Shown piece by piece: positions 10,101 through 19,343 of a DNA stretch of 21,330 bases (position 1 is the stretch's first letter; every line of letters starts with the position of its first letter). The translations under genes were made by a program, and so were the position numbers. This stretch comes from Parasitella parasitica. Its lineage: Eukaryota > Mucoromycota > Mucoromycetes > Mucorales > Mucoraceae. A model generated the notes under the pieces. That model was given only the letters and a program-made list of their open reading frames with translations. It did no database searches and was not told the origin of the DNA. The stretch is taken from assembly GCA_025201805.1 (NCBI GenBank), contig MU619304.1, positions 148,792-170,121 of the forward strand, read 5' to 3'.

Positions 10101-10151
10101 AGTAGATTCAAGGTAATTGATATTCTTTAGCTGGTTCCTATAGCTAGACAT
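7118..10151 (-). CDS. DYRK-family (class II, Pom1-like) dual-specificity protein kinase
   Basis: Six exons: 10151-9330, 9192-8508, 8448-8084, 8006-7855, 7798-7410, 7338-7118. Phases agree and give 877 residues; a further in-frame ATG at 10187 would add 12. Residues 1-500 are low-complexity and Ser/Pro/Thr-rich with an acidic run, probably disordered. A DYRK-homology box ([17 protein letters not shown], ~508-524) precedes the kinase domain (~568-870): Gly loop LGKGSFG (574-580), ATP-binding Lys599, HCDLKPEN with catalytic Asp696, activation loop [14 protein letters not shown] with the YxY autophosphorylation pair (Tyr728/730), and [12 protein letters not shown]. The DH box and HCD are DYRK hallmarks. 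Fungal members act in cell polarity and cell-cycle control (Pom1) or stress signalling. The magnesium-binding motif is DYG (716-718) instead of DFG. It is first of three same-strand genes, with RAD51 next. Confidence 0.9.
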
Positions 10152-12234
10152 ACTTTTCGGTTTTAGGACACATGAAAATGTTAGCAAAAGTGATGATGAG
10201 CAAACATCTGATTTTCATTTTACCTAAATATTTACAGTATATAAATCCTGGAGATTGCAGTGAGTATAAATAAAGCAAAAAGGCAGAAAGGCTACAATAA
10301 GGTTAGAACTAGTCTTGGAGCATAGCAAAAGATACAAGACTTTACACTTTATTTTGAAAGTAAGCAATAGGACCTTATTATATGCGATGATATTTATGAA
10401 AAAAAAAAAAAAAAAAAAAAAGAGATGTGAAAAGGGATCCCTTGTTTTATGCTGTTTTAAAATATGGTGGAAACATAAGACATCACACTACATGCACCTC
10501 AATATTATCACACTTACTAATTGTGTAGTCTCATCCGTTGATTGTGCACTGCAAATACATCAAACTCAATTGTTTGTTTATAAATGCGTGCAGGAGGCCA
10601 AGAATAATGAAAAGTTAATAAAGGGATACCAGCATGTTTATTAAAAAGAAGTAAAACAACATCTACAAAGAGGTGCTGTTCTTTCGAGATTTGCTGCTTT
10701 GAAAATCCCTTATGCATCGACTATCGATACATGAGCACAGATATTTCAGACTACAAAGCTATGTAAGGAGCCCGTACCTTCTAAATAAGAAATAAAGTGT
10801 GCATTGAGCCGTTGAACTGCCATGCTTGATTCATTTCATACAAAGAATATATCGTCTTTCCGTATGCTACATGAATGTAATATACTCCGGGTTTTATGTA
10901 ACATGCTGTGTAACAATTCCAATACTTTTATGGTGTTCATCAAATAAATCCTCTCCAACACATCAGCAAGAGGTCTATAGAAGGGATTACATCTGCACTT
11001 TCTGTGGTACATATTTGAGGAACTATAGCAAAAATAAGACCAAGTTTCTTTGCAGATATTTCCATCATTTTACAAATATAAAACAGAACTTTATAAGAAA
11101 GAATTTATTGACAAGAGATGGCTAATTTTCCATCGTCTGTCACCAAGATTAGACACTGAACTCGATATCACATAACTTCTATATCATAGCAGTTTATTTT
11201 TTTGTCATTCCAAGTCTTGCTTAATCCTAAGCTTTTCTGGCACAACAATTGCATTTTATATCAAGGTTATCTCGTCTTAATAAAACCACCTGTTATAGTT
11301 TGCCGTATTATGCTAAGCTAGCATTACGTTGGCAGGTTTAAACATAAAATTGCAATATATGGCACTTTTGAAGATTTGTAGTGTATATTAAGCGAAAGTC
11401 TCTACGCTATGTTTATAAAATGTTAATGCTCTTACGCAGAAAATATATCAAACATGAGGAATCATCTTGGCTGAATGCAATTATCTCTTAAAGTACACCA
11501 TTTTGATCTAACATAATGGTGTGCAAAGGATAGCAAGATTCCATCCAAATGCCATGTTCTTTGTACTGATAGCTATGGTTTTATACTGACATCAATTCCA
11601 TGAGCCAGATTGATATGTCACATTGCTTATTTTCTTACTTTATGATTAACTCTACTGAGATTATTTGTTCCATAAATCTAACAGACTATAGTTTTTTTTT
11701 TTTTTTCTTATAGTAGAGTAATTCCAAATGTGGTAGGTGCTTGGATGCCTGTAGGATTTCGTTGTGTGCTTGATATAATAATGTATGTACTACCCGTTTT
11801 ACAAGCTCTAATAGACCCTTTTATGCAGATACATGTTAAATAATAACAACAACAAAAAAATCATCCAGATCAACTATTGACAGGCTTGGAATATCCTGAC
11901 CGAGAAGATGTGATATGAAAAAGGCAAGGGAATTAATTGGCTTTATGAACGTATAAATATACCTTTGCGGGTGGTTCTATAAAAATGAGGACCTCCTTTA
12001 ATGATATAATGCATTTATTCCGGTTCCTTTCTTTTTTTTTATTAGCAAAGACAATGACATGGTTCCTTTATATAACGCATTATATGAAACAATCAAAGCA
12101 ATAGCGATCGCAAGACTGGCTTTTAATAGATGAGCCAAAGTCTTCTTATAGAGCACATACCCTTTCTCTTTCTCTCCCTTCCCGCCGCCCCCTCTTCTTT
12201 CCCTTATATAATTCATTTAGAAGACAAGAGAGAT
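10152..12234. other. 2-kb intergenic region, no convincing gene
   Basis: AT-rich sequence between divergent genes (kinase on minus, ankyrin gene on plus). It contains A23 at 10399-10421, T15 at 11692-11706, a small hairpin (ACACCATT at 11495 and AATGGTGT at 11515), and a pyrimidine-rich promoter with TATATAAT at 12205-12212. The longest open frame (10826-11125 +, 99 codons) has no codon bias or recognisable domain. I see no transposon motif and no RNA gene. Confidence 0.5.
12205..12212 (+). promoter_or_regulatory. Candidate TATA box of ankyrin gene
   Basis: TATATAAT follows a C/T-rich stretch (12163-12203). Initiation about 25-30 bp downstream would fall at ~12235, which makes the ATG at 12265 a credible alternative start to the one at 12235. 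Confidence 0.4.
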
Positions 12235-13439
12235 ATGCAGAATCGTATAACCAAAACATGCCAGATGAAAAAGAACAAGCGAGCCGATAAATTACGTGAT
12301 TTGCTTCAATTAACACCATTTGACTCTATTCTACTTGATGCTTGTGCTAGAAAGCCGCTCAGCGATGGTAAAATTTACTCTGCTTACACGGTGAGGTACA
12401 TACGAAAACTAACCTTGCGCAAAGTTCAAATATTGCTAGAGGCGTCGCCAGGAGCCAATCCAGATACCATCCGAGATAAATATTTGCGAACACCATTACA
12501 TATAGCCTGTGGCCGAAAAGATGATTTCGAAAATGCGACGAGTATAGCAAAATTATTGATTACAGCAGGATCTGACATAAATAATGGAGTTGGTGATGTA
12601 GATGGGCTTCAGCCATTGCACATGGGTAAGTATTCTATGGGTGGTTTTTCAGGGAATATAGGGGAAACATTGAACTTTCCATGTAGCTGTACTTGCGGGA
12701 AATCATCAATGCGTATTGATGCTGTTACACGAAGGTTGGTATGTTTAAAAACAAAAAAATTAGGTGACATTGAGCGCTTTAAACGTTTAAAACTGATGCT
12801 TGCATTAGGTGCGACCATACCATCAGCGGATCCGTTTCGCCTTACACCTTTACTTTTGGCAAAGTTGAAGCTGGATAATCTCCGGCATGCGCAACAGGCT
12901 ATTCACAACACAGATGACGACGAGAGTCAGAGGATGTCAGAAAGTGCGAAAAGTCAATATGACGACCTAAAATCTGTAAGTATGGTTCCTTTTTTTTTTT
13001 TTTTTTTTTGTGGTGCAAGTAGTCGTAATTAGGGTTACTTTTGAACCGCTGCGACCTTTTGGTTTTTATTATTGAATTATTGAATTATTGAATCTTGTAA
13101 GAGTAATCCCATGTTTCAACTAGGTTTTCTTTAACACAAGTATTGCAGATAACGCAGGTCTTGGTGTCTCATCTGGCAAATAAGCACATTACAACATTTG
13201 GACTGCCATCGTACGACACTTCAGGATACCATGGATTATCAGATTTCCTGTTCTCAAAGCAATCGGACGAAGAACTAAGCGATACAATATCATCGATTAC
13301 AGACAAGCTGGCTTTGATAGGCATGAATGATGGAGAAGCAGACGAGAAGATTATTCAAGATTCAGTTAATGGACTAATAGAGAAAGTTAAAAAACTGGGC
13401 ATCAATGAAGCCATAAATAAACACCATGATGAACTTTGA
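12235..13439 (+). CDS. Ankyrin-repeat protein, ANKRD54-like
   Basis: Five exons: 12235-12367, 12425-12625, 12687-12734, 12809-12975, 13149-13439, giving 279 residues. Removing the 57-bp first intron (GTAAAA donor, ACTAAC branch site, CAAAG acceptor) restores an ankyrin helix (DVQILLEASPGANPDTIRD). Removing 12626-12686 and 12735-12808 restores PLHMAVLAGNHQCVLMLLHEGATIPSADPFRLTP, typed here only to show the joins: PLHMA / CVLMLLHEG / ATIPSADP. The repeats are followed by LLLAKLKLDNL and a helical C-terminus, the order seen in ANKRD54, a nucleocytoplasmic adaptor in animals. The first three introns lack stops in the genomic frame. The intron at 12735 uses a weak GTTGGT donor. The fourth intron (12976-13148) has T20 and three ATTGAATT units. 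The N-terminus is Lys-rich. Its function in fungi is unknown; adaptor-type protein binding is inferred. Confidence 0.72.
13071..13094 (+). repeat. Three tandem ATTGAATT units in an intron
   Basis: ATTGAATT, ATTGAATT and ATTGAATC lie head to tail inside the last intron of the ankyrin gene, downstream of T20. A simple repeat with no evident function. Confidence 0.8.
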
Positions 13440-13566
13440 TTAAAACACAGCATTACTACACAACAATGGTGGTCTTTACGCCACGTTTTTTTCCTTTGCT
13501 TTTTTGCCTCTTTTTTTTCTTTCTCTACATACTTGTACATAGCAAACAAAATACGCACTATTCAAA

Positions 13567-14607
13567 ATGAAGATGACAGGCTGGCAAACACGTCTGGCCT
13601 TCCCGGTGATTCCCAAGGAGCAATGGGAATTTCCTACTATGCCTCCTGAACCGCGAAATGATGATCCGCCAGCAAAAAGAGTGCGTTTGGACGACCAACA
13701 GTCTTCAGCAATCATTGAAAAACAAGTAGTTGTCCGAATAGAAAAGCCTAGTCCAGAGCCTAGTCCAAAGCCTAGTCCAAAGCCAAGTCAAAAGCCCGAT
13801 AAGCCCAAGCGTAAAGGCGCAGATACTGGTAGAAGGAAATCAAATGCACCAAATAAAGATAAAGCACTAGCTATTAAGGCTAGCACACCTAGGCCTATTG
13901 CTGCTGCTGCTGCTCCATCATCTGCCACGAATCAAGACCAGGACGATGAGCTTGTTTACATAAAAAGCGAAGAGACCGAGCAGACCATGCCAATCATATG
14001 CAAGTATTATGCGAATAATAATGTATTAATAGAACCGCGTTGAATGCTTAAATTCCTCTTCTTGTACCTAGTGCCCGATCCTAATGATCAAAACTATTAC
14101 TGTTGTGCATGCAATTTACAAAAAGCATCACGAGCATCCTACCGATCTCATTTAAAGAATTTCCACAAGATGCCACTAACACCACTGCAGCCGCCCTTGT
14201 TCACTGAAGCCTCGCCTAGGCTCCCCAACCTCTACGACGCTAATTTTTATTGTCGTGTCTGCGAGAGAAAGTTCAAAGACTCTGTAGCTTACCGCCGGCA
14301 TTGTGGAAAATATCATGGAATGCTAATAGGTCGCACGCCGACTGTCCCAGACCCCAACATTATCCCAGATCCAGACGACCCACTAAACTACTGTCAAGCA
14401 TGCAACAGATCTTATGAAGTGAGATCGATTTTTCGAGATCATCTACGTCGAGTTCACAAAATGGCCTTGGCACCTGTCTGCAACCCAGCTAATCTCGATA
14501 GATCCAGCGGATTTGTCTGTAGGTTTTGCCTTGAAACGTTCAAAGAGGGGAAGGTGTATGGGGTACATTTGCAGGCTAAACACCAGGGCAAATTAGAAAA
14601 GAGATGA
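13567..14607 (+). CDS. Four-finger C2H2 zinc-finger protein with Myc-like NLS
   Basis: Two exons, 13567-13999 and 14072-14607, joined by a probable GC-AG intron, give 322 residues. The N-terminal half is Pro/Lys-rich and disordered: PPAKRVRLDD (~36-45) resembles the c-Myc nuclear signal, then four PSPK-type repeats encoded by a 12-bp tandem repeat, then basic clusters (KPKRKG, RRKS). Four C-x2-C-x12-H-x4-H fingers follow (Cys155/Cys158/His171/His176; 205/208/221/226; 252/255/268/273; 294/297/310/315). They are separated by long acidic-proline linkers (PDPND, PDPNIIPDPDDP) instead of the TGEKP of DNA-binding arrays. The protein is therefore nuclear, and its fingers may bind nucleic acid individually or mediate protein contacts. 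It starts 127 bp after the ankyrin gene and ends 58 bp from a convergent gene. The specific target is not recognised. Confidence 0.8.
13747..13794 (+). repeat. 12-bp coding minisatellite (PSPK repeats)
   Basis: Four 12-bp units (CCTAGTCCAGAG, CCTAGTCCAAAG twice, CCAAGTCAAAAG) encode Pro-Ser-Pro-Glu/Lys repeats in the disordered half of the zinc-finger protein. Units 2 and 3 are identical, suggesting recent slippage. Confidence 0.9.
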
Positions 14608-14665
14608 AATGTATCGATGCTTTGAAAAAAAGAAAAAAGAAAAGAAAAACGTGGTCTATGGATAA

Positions 14666-15231
14666 TTATGTTGCATAATAAAAATGAGCTACTCGGTGCA
14701 TTTTGCTCTCTTTAAAGATGCTATTCATCTCTGGCTTGATGAACAATGTATCTAACCAAGTGCATAGATAATACAGAGCGTATCTTGGAACCCGCCCTTC
14801 GTAGGCCATAAGTGCACCGTGCGTCGCAATAGACGATTTGACCGCATAGTAAAAAGATAAACACATGCATTTCAGTACTACATGTAGCGCACTAAAGGCA
14901 TATAATCACACTGACATGATGCCTTCCTTGCGACATCATTTTGGCAAAATGTGCACATGTAACGAAATGAGTCAGGTGGTACCATATATGATTATTCTCC
15001 TAAACGGCGTTGATCTCCCCTTAATGTAGACAGTAGTAGATAAGTGACGTGGACTTGACAATGCATCTGCTGCTGTAGCATTAGCAAATGGGTTGCACAG
15101 TGACAAATACAGTAATATAAATGAGAAAGTGCCTTTATCTCTTCTCTATTTCCTTTTTCTTCCAATTTATTCGCTTTCTCTGCTTTACTTCTAGAAAACC
15201 ACTTTAAAAATATTTGAGGTGATTTGAACAA
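14666..15231 (-). CDS. Unrecognised 140-residue protein, three exons
   Basis: Exons 15231-15111, 15072-14983 and 14877-14666 form one open frame of 140 codons. The donors are ACT/GTATTT and ATG/GTACCA and the acceptors CTACAG and ATGTAG; both introns are phase 1 and join cleanly. The N-terminus is basic and helical (KWFSRSKAEKANKLEEKGNREE), the middle Ser/Thr-rich (SSPRHLSTTVYIKGRS), and the C-terminus aromatic and hydrophobic (LKCMCLSFYYAVKSS, VPRYALYYLCTWLDTLF). The last part could be one or two membrane or buried helices. The first acceptor is a triple CAGCAGCAG that allows three in-frame products. I do not recognise a family. The gene is divergent from the coiled-coil gene (168-bp shared promoter) and convergent with the zinc-finger gene (58-bp gap), so it fills an otherwise empty 790-bp interval. 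The model rests on phase consistency and protein-like composition only. Confidence 0.5.
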
Positions 15232-15399
15232 TTTGTTTTTACTAGTAGTTATTCATGAAAAAGTAGATGATTTTCGACGAGAATGCCCAGGTACAGTGGT
15301 GCTGATTGTGTGATTTTACAGAGAAATACTAACAGTTAGAGAATACAGCTGTCTTCTTCCTGTGATTCAAAGTCCTCCTCTCATTACAATATCTGGGCA
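15232..15399. promoter_or_regulatory. Short divergent promoter region
   Basis: The 168 bp between the start codons of the minus-strand 140-residue gene and the plus-strand coiled-coil gene must hold both promoters if the two models are right. No TATA or other known box stands out. Confidence 0.35.
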
Positions 15400-16483
15400 A
15401 TGAGACAAAGAAAAGGTACATTGTTTATACACATATTAATAATTTCGCATAATAATCAATTGCAAACAATAGAATCTGATATTGAGAATCGATATTACTA
15501 TCGTGAAAAGGTATGGCATTCAAAAAGGAGGAAGAGCTATACATGTTAGGAGACTTATACGAGCCAAAATCCCTTAATTTAGCTATGTACTTCTCATTCA
15601 ACACCCATCGCCAATAGCAACACGTACTATCTACAGCAGGAGGAAGAAGAGCAAAGCTATTCGTTTAAAGAGAAGAACCAGTTTTTAAAGGAAATCAGCC
15701 AAGTTCGACAAGACATTGTCCGCTTTAGAACTGAAATGAATGGACTAGCGAAACAGATGGATGGCATGGAGATCGACCTGAACCATTCAAAAAAAAAAAA
15801 AAAGAAAGCCCCCCCCCAAAAGATAACCCGCGCACTGACATGACATCCTGCTTGAATAGATGAAATCGAAAAGGGTTTGACAGCGACGCAGGAAGTCAAC
15901 GTTAACCTTCAGGTTCTGCTGGAGAAAGCTGTAAATAGTCAAAGAGAATCAGATGTGTATGCAACGCGGGCGATGCGACACATCCACATAAATTTAGCCA
16001 CCGTAAGTCGTTGTTATGCATTACAAGGCGCAACTAAATATTCACACACAACGCATTTTGCAGGTTGTGTACGAAACTGGTCAATTAAGAGGTCGGCTAA
16101 CGTCAATTGCAGACTATCAAAAGCAGCACCAAGGCAATGTGAGTGATATGGCAGAACGAATGCGCGAATACACCAATATGCTCGAACAAGCTCAGGGCAC
16201 GATACAATCCTTGCAAGAGCCGAGCAACAGAATCCGTCTGCTGCTGTCGCCAGAGCCAGAAGATGTGATGAACTCATTGGATATAAAATCGAGTTCCAAC
16301 GACATCAAAGACCTCTATAGACATCGCATCATACGAAAGCGAGCATCAAACCCTGAAGTTACAACGTTTTCGGCCCCAGTTGTCCTGAATCGAAAAAAAC
16401 AGGCTTGGCTTCCTCAAAAAGGGCTAAGAATCTTACTAAACGACTATGATGATCATGTTGTACAAAATACCCTTTTTCAATAA
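15400..16483 (+). CDS. Coiled-coil protein of unknown function
   Basis: Likely exons: 15400-15415, 15473-15510, 15583 to about 15763, 15860-16002 and 16064-16483, about 265 residues. The last two joins are solid (CC/GTAAGT, TTTGCAG). The middle is heptad-rich (QFLKEISQVRQDIVRFR, NVNLQVLLEKAV, YETGQLRGRLTSIADY, DMAERMREYTNMLEQ), i.e. an extended coiled coil. A basic, Ser-rich tail (RHRIIRKRASNP) and a short hydrophobic end follow. No catalytic motif is seen; a structural or tethering role is inferred from composition only. Exon 3 lacks any usable GT donor before its frame runs through A15 and C9 tracts into a stop. A phase-1 GC donor at 15764 would fit, as would a homopolymer sequencing error. 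The first two small exons are less certain than the rest. Confidence 0.6.
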
Positions 16484-17779
16484 ATAAAAATCCTGCTTTT
16501 CTTGTCGTATTCACTGCCTTTTTTTTTTCCAAAAAATGAGAGAAAGTTTCAGTTTCATGAAAAAAAAAAAAAAAAGCATGCAAATTATTGGGAAAAATTA
16601 AATATGTAATGAGGATAGGAAGACTGACAAGAGGGTTTACCCTTGTGATGCTTTGAAATGCATATAAAACGGAGTATACTTCATCCTCCTCCTATGGATT
16701 TAGATATCATGCATTTTATCTTCCATCTAACAGAAAGAAGTAATATGAGCCAAAACAAACAAGTCCATACTTTTTACCTTTAAAAATTATCAACGTATCT
16801 CTTTTTATATCTAGGTGCTAGACAATTTTTTTTAAAATTCTAGTAACAACATCATTAACGAGATACTCGATCTCGTTCCTCATCTTCAGTTCCATATTTC
16901 CATTTAGACATCTGACAAAATACGCCTATCGTAATGCGAGTGTAATAAATTACCAAGCAAAGAGATGTGTTTGCCGAATTTTAACAAGCATAAAGAACAT
17001 AATAAACCATACGTAAAGTAAGCATAATAAGAAACTTGATTTTGGATTTTGAGTTGCGATGAATAAGTTACGTGCAATATTTTGGTATCCAAACCATTAC
17101 TTGTATATAGGAGACACGCTCTGGCTCAAGTCAATCTGATTTAGCTTATGTCCCTTCAAGTCATATTCAAAAACGAATGAGCCATAAGCGGTTGCTGCTT
17201 AAGCGATCTGTGCAACGTAAATTTAAGCTTGCATATACTAGATACAATATTGATTTAGTGAAAGTTTAGACATATTTTGTATGATTTACTTGTCTATTAT
17301 CAATTCAATTATTCAATTAATCAAAGACGCGCTTAATTTATGTTTAAAAGCAAAAGTTCTTGAACTATATCTTTCTGCCTATTCTTTTCTTTGTACGCAT
17401 TATTTTATTTAGTAAATTTCATATATAACTCTACATAGTATTATCCCCATGTCTCAAAGTATAAAAGGATTCATCAGAAATAAAAAAATAAAAATTAATT
17501 CAAGGGATCCATTTTTTTTAATATTTTAAAGACGCTATCATTATCCTAGGCTAGATCATTTACTCAGTATATTTATCTGCCAACTATCTACACCACCGAC
17601 TCCATTGATGAAAGATTATGTTAAATTATTGAAAATTTAGTCGATAGCACTTTAAAGAAATGGAATGAATTATAATCGTTGATAAGACTAGAACGAAGAG
17701 TTCATCAGCAGCGGTGTGCTCTTCAAACTACTGATATTACTAATTCGGATTAAATCAATGCAAGGATATGCTAATTAAT
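16484..17779. other. Long gene-free AT-rich region
   Basis: About 1.3 kb with no convincing gene. It has A16 at 16560-16575. From ~17520 the Fanzor frame continues openly but with stops, so the 5' part of that relic may begin here. A basic helical stretch at ~17165-17240 (+) is protein-like (HIQKRMSHKRLLLKRS) but not assignable. Confidence 0.45.
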
Positions 17780-18606
17780 TGGGTCAGGGAATTGATATTC
17801 ACGCATCAGAAATATCATCACCAAAAGCAATCAGTATATTGTGGATGTACTTGGTCGATTGGACGGAATTCTGTCATTTTATGATCTTGACGTTCAACGG
17901 TGAAAGTTCTTCAGCTACTGCGATCATCAAAAGGTACATAATTAGCCCGTGAATATTTTCTTAGCCGGTGGAAGGAAATACAATCCTTATGCCGCTCATC
18001 AATTTAGTTGAAATGTTGCAGATGTTCGTACCAATCCGGATGATTTGCTCAACAGGAAGCGAACAAGAAGAACGCCGCCGCATGCAGAGACGTTAATTAA
18101 ACCGTCAGCAACTAAAAGATAAGTTTCAGACATTTCTTGCATGTTTGCGGTATACTCTCTTTATTAAAACTATTGCAGATACAGATGGAGGAAGCTTGAA
18201 TTCCTGCCAATCCCTGAAAATGCGGTTCCTGTCGTATGTCTAAGCGATCATAATTTTGAAAAAGAATAATTCGTGTACGCCCGCATGGGTCGGCAAGGAC
18301 CTTTAAGAAGCTATCGCACGAAGCTGTCATTTTCTGCCAATAGGTATCAATGAATGTTATACAAGTATATAAAGCGGTCGCGGGAGGAATTAACATGGAA
18401 TTCTGAAACTTGCGAGCAGCAGAGCATCTACCTTGCATTCTGTCCTAGTCTGTAAAAACTGTAGACGTGTATGGCATCGAGATGTGAACGCTGTGTGCAA
18501 CATTCAGGTTTTGGCAATGATAGGGTTTCTCAATGAAAATCTCAAAGTATTCCATTACCTTGAGTATCAAAAACTCGCGACGGTTAGTCCGCGTGAGTAT
18601 ACTTGA
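17780..18606 (+). pseudogene. Decayed Fanzor (eukaryotic TnpB-like) RNA-guided nuclease, C-terminal half
   Basis: Two plus-strand frames carry the C-terminal blocks of Fanzor/TnpB in the right order. Frame A (to ~18267) reads YIVDVLGRLDGILSFYD, then a KFF...Y helix, GGRKYNP, and RWRKLEFLPIP leading to a VPVVCLSDHNF block at the position of GDGxF. After a frame change near 18270-18300, frame B reads INECYTS (the E..TS motif), CKNC (18451-18462, half of the zinc finger) and RDVNAVCNI (18478-18504, RuvC-III with the catalytic Asp), ending at TGA 18604. The main stops in A are 17901, 17943, 18009, 18120, 18165 and 18267; in B 18304, 18370 and 18391. Intact members are nucleases guided by a transposon-encoded RNA. 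This copy cannot make protein. RuvC-I was not found, so it is 5'-truncated or unrecognisable. The RDxNAxxNI signature is diagnostic of the TnpB superfamily; assignment to Fanzor1 is inference. Confidence 0.72.
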
Positions 18607-18854
18607 AAAGGGAGGGATTTTAGTACTATGACTAACGCTTAATTATGTGAATGTCCTTATTCATTTACCAACTTTTCTCATTTACTATTTCCTGTTTCCC
18701 AATAACTTGAAATTTTTTCCCATTTTCCTGAAATAGACAGTATTAGATACCATGATTCAATGCATGATTTCTATTCCTTTCTTTCTCGTTTTCACCTCTC
18801 TTTCTTATCTCCTTCTTCTCTTCTCAACAAATATACACCGTGTATCGTAAACAA
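18607..18854 (+). promoter_or_regulatory. Pyrimidine-rich promoter/leader of the small membrane protein gene
   Basis: From ~18765 to 18830 the plus strand is almost pure C/T (TTTCTTTCTCGTTTTCACC and similar), then AACAAATATACACC and the start codon. CT-rich blocks just before the start are common in filamentous-fungal promoters. The first ~50 bp after the Fanzor stop could hold the remnant guide-RNA/right end of that element. Confidence 0.4.
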
Positions 18855-19073
18855 ATGGCAAGCAACAGAACGAAAGGTGTAGCCGGTCAATCGCCTATCA
18901 TTATGGGTGCCCTTATTTTAGTACTGGACATTTGGATAATATATAGCGCCATTGTGTCATCAAGGTCCATTGCGTTCAAATTGGGCTGGACTATCACCAT
19001 GGTTATGTTTCCATTCGGCGGATTGATGCTCTACTTACCCTTTTCCATATTAAACTCTTTAACGGAACAATAA
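18855..19073 (+). CDS. Small two-helix membrane protein, PLDc_N-like
   Basis: Single exon of 72 residues from the ATG at 18855 (AACAAATGG). Two hydrophobic helices (~14-34 and ~42-65) flank a short Ser/Lys loop. The pattern LDIWIIYSAIVSSRS...KLGW...MFPFGGLMLYLPF matches the 'phospholipase D-nuclease N-terminal' (PLDc_N) family, found at the N-terminus of cardiolipin synthases and as stand-alone peptides. The molecular role of stand-alone members is unknown; membrane location is inferred from the helices. The start at 18855 is the first ATG and places a short polar N-terminus before helix 1. It is convergent with the NSR1-like gene. Confidence 0.7.
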   Translation: MASNRTKGVAGQSPIIMGALILVLDIWIIYSAIVSSRSIAFKLGWTITMVMFPFGGLMLYLPFSILNSLTEQ

Positions 19074-19343
19074 AACCATGTATTTTCTCAAGCATTTTCT
19101 TGTACCAGGTCGATGATGTGAAAATCCCAAGATAATTAGTATATAAACAGCTGATACATATTACAACAAACAAATACATCAAGTTTTAATATGCTACAAC
19201 TGTTTTATTTTTAATATATATATATAAAATACTCTAAAAAAATCAATAAAATGAACGTAATTGTGTGAGAAAATGAATATAAACGGTAGGGATAATAAGA
19301 GAGGGAAAGCAAAATGTTGTCTAATGGAAGCGCAATAATTCAT
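19074..19343. other. Convergent 3' region with (TA)n
   Basis: Gene-free 270 bp between the stop codons of the membrane-peptide gene and the NSR1-like gene. It includes an alternating TA tract near 19216-19226 and AATAAA-like hexamers near 19245 (plus strand). It must contain both polyadenylation sites. Confidence 0.5.

Noticed and set aside
10517-10717. 66-codon minus-strand frame upstream of the kinase
   Set aside because: No domain, no codon bias and no convincing splice link to the kinase.
10826-11125. 99-codon frame with a CTFC...HH zinc-finger-like patch
   Set aside because: AT-rich random-looking composition, wrong Cys-His spacing for C2H2, and no splice partners.
11495-11522. 8-bp hairpin ACACCATT/AATGGTGT
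   Set aside because: Short stem with a 12-nt loop in AT-rich DNA and no T-run or gene context; expected by chance.
14886-14985. Cys-rich minus-strand peptide (MCTFCQND...CQC)
   Set aside because: It falls inside the second intron of the better-supported three-exon model. Interesting composition, but no continuation.
18112-18438. 108-codon minus-strand frame
   Set aside because: It is antisense to the Fanzor relic, whose plus-strand motifs explain the region. No domain is recognised in the minus frame.
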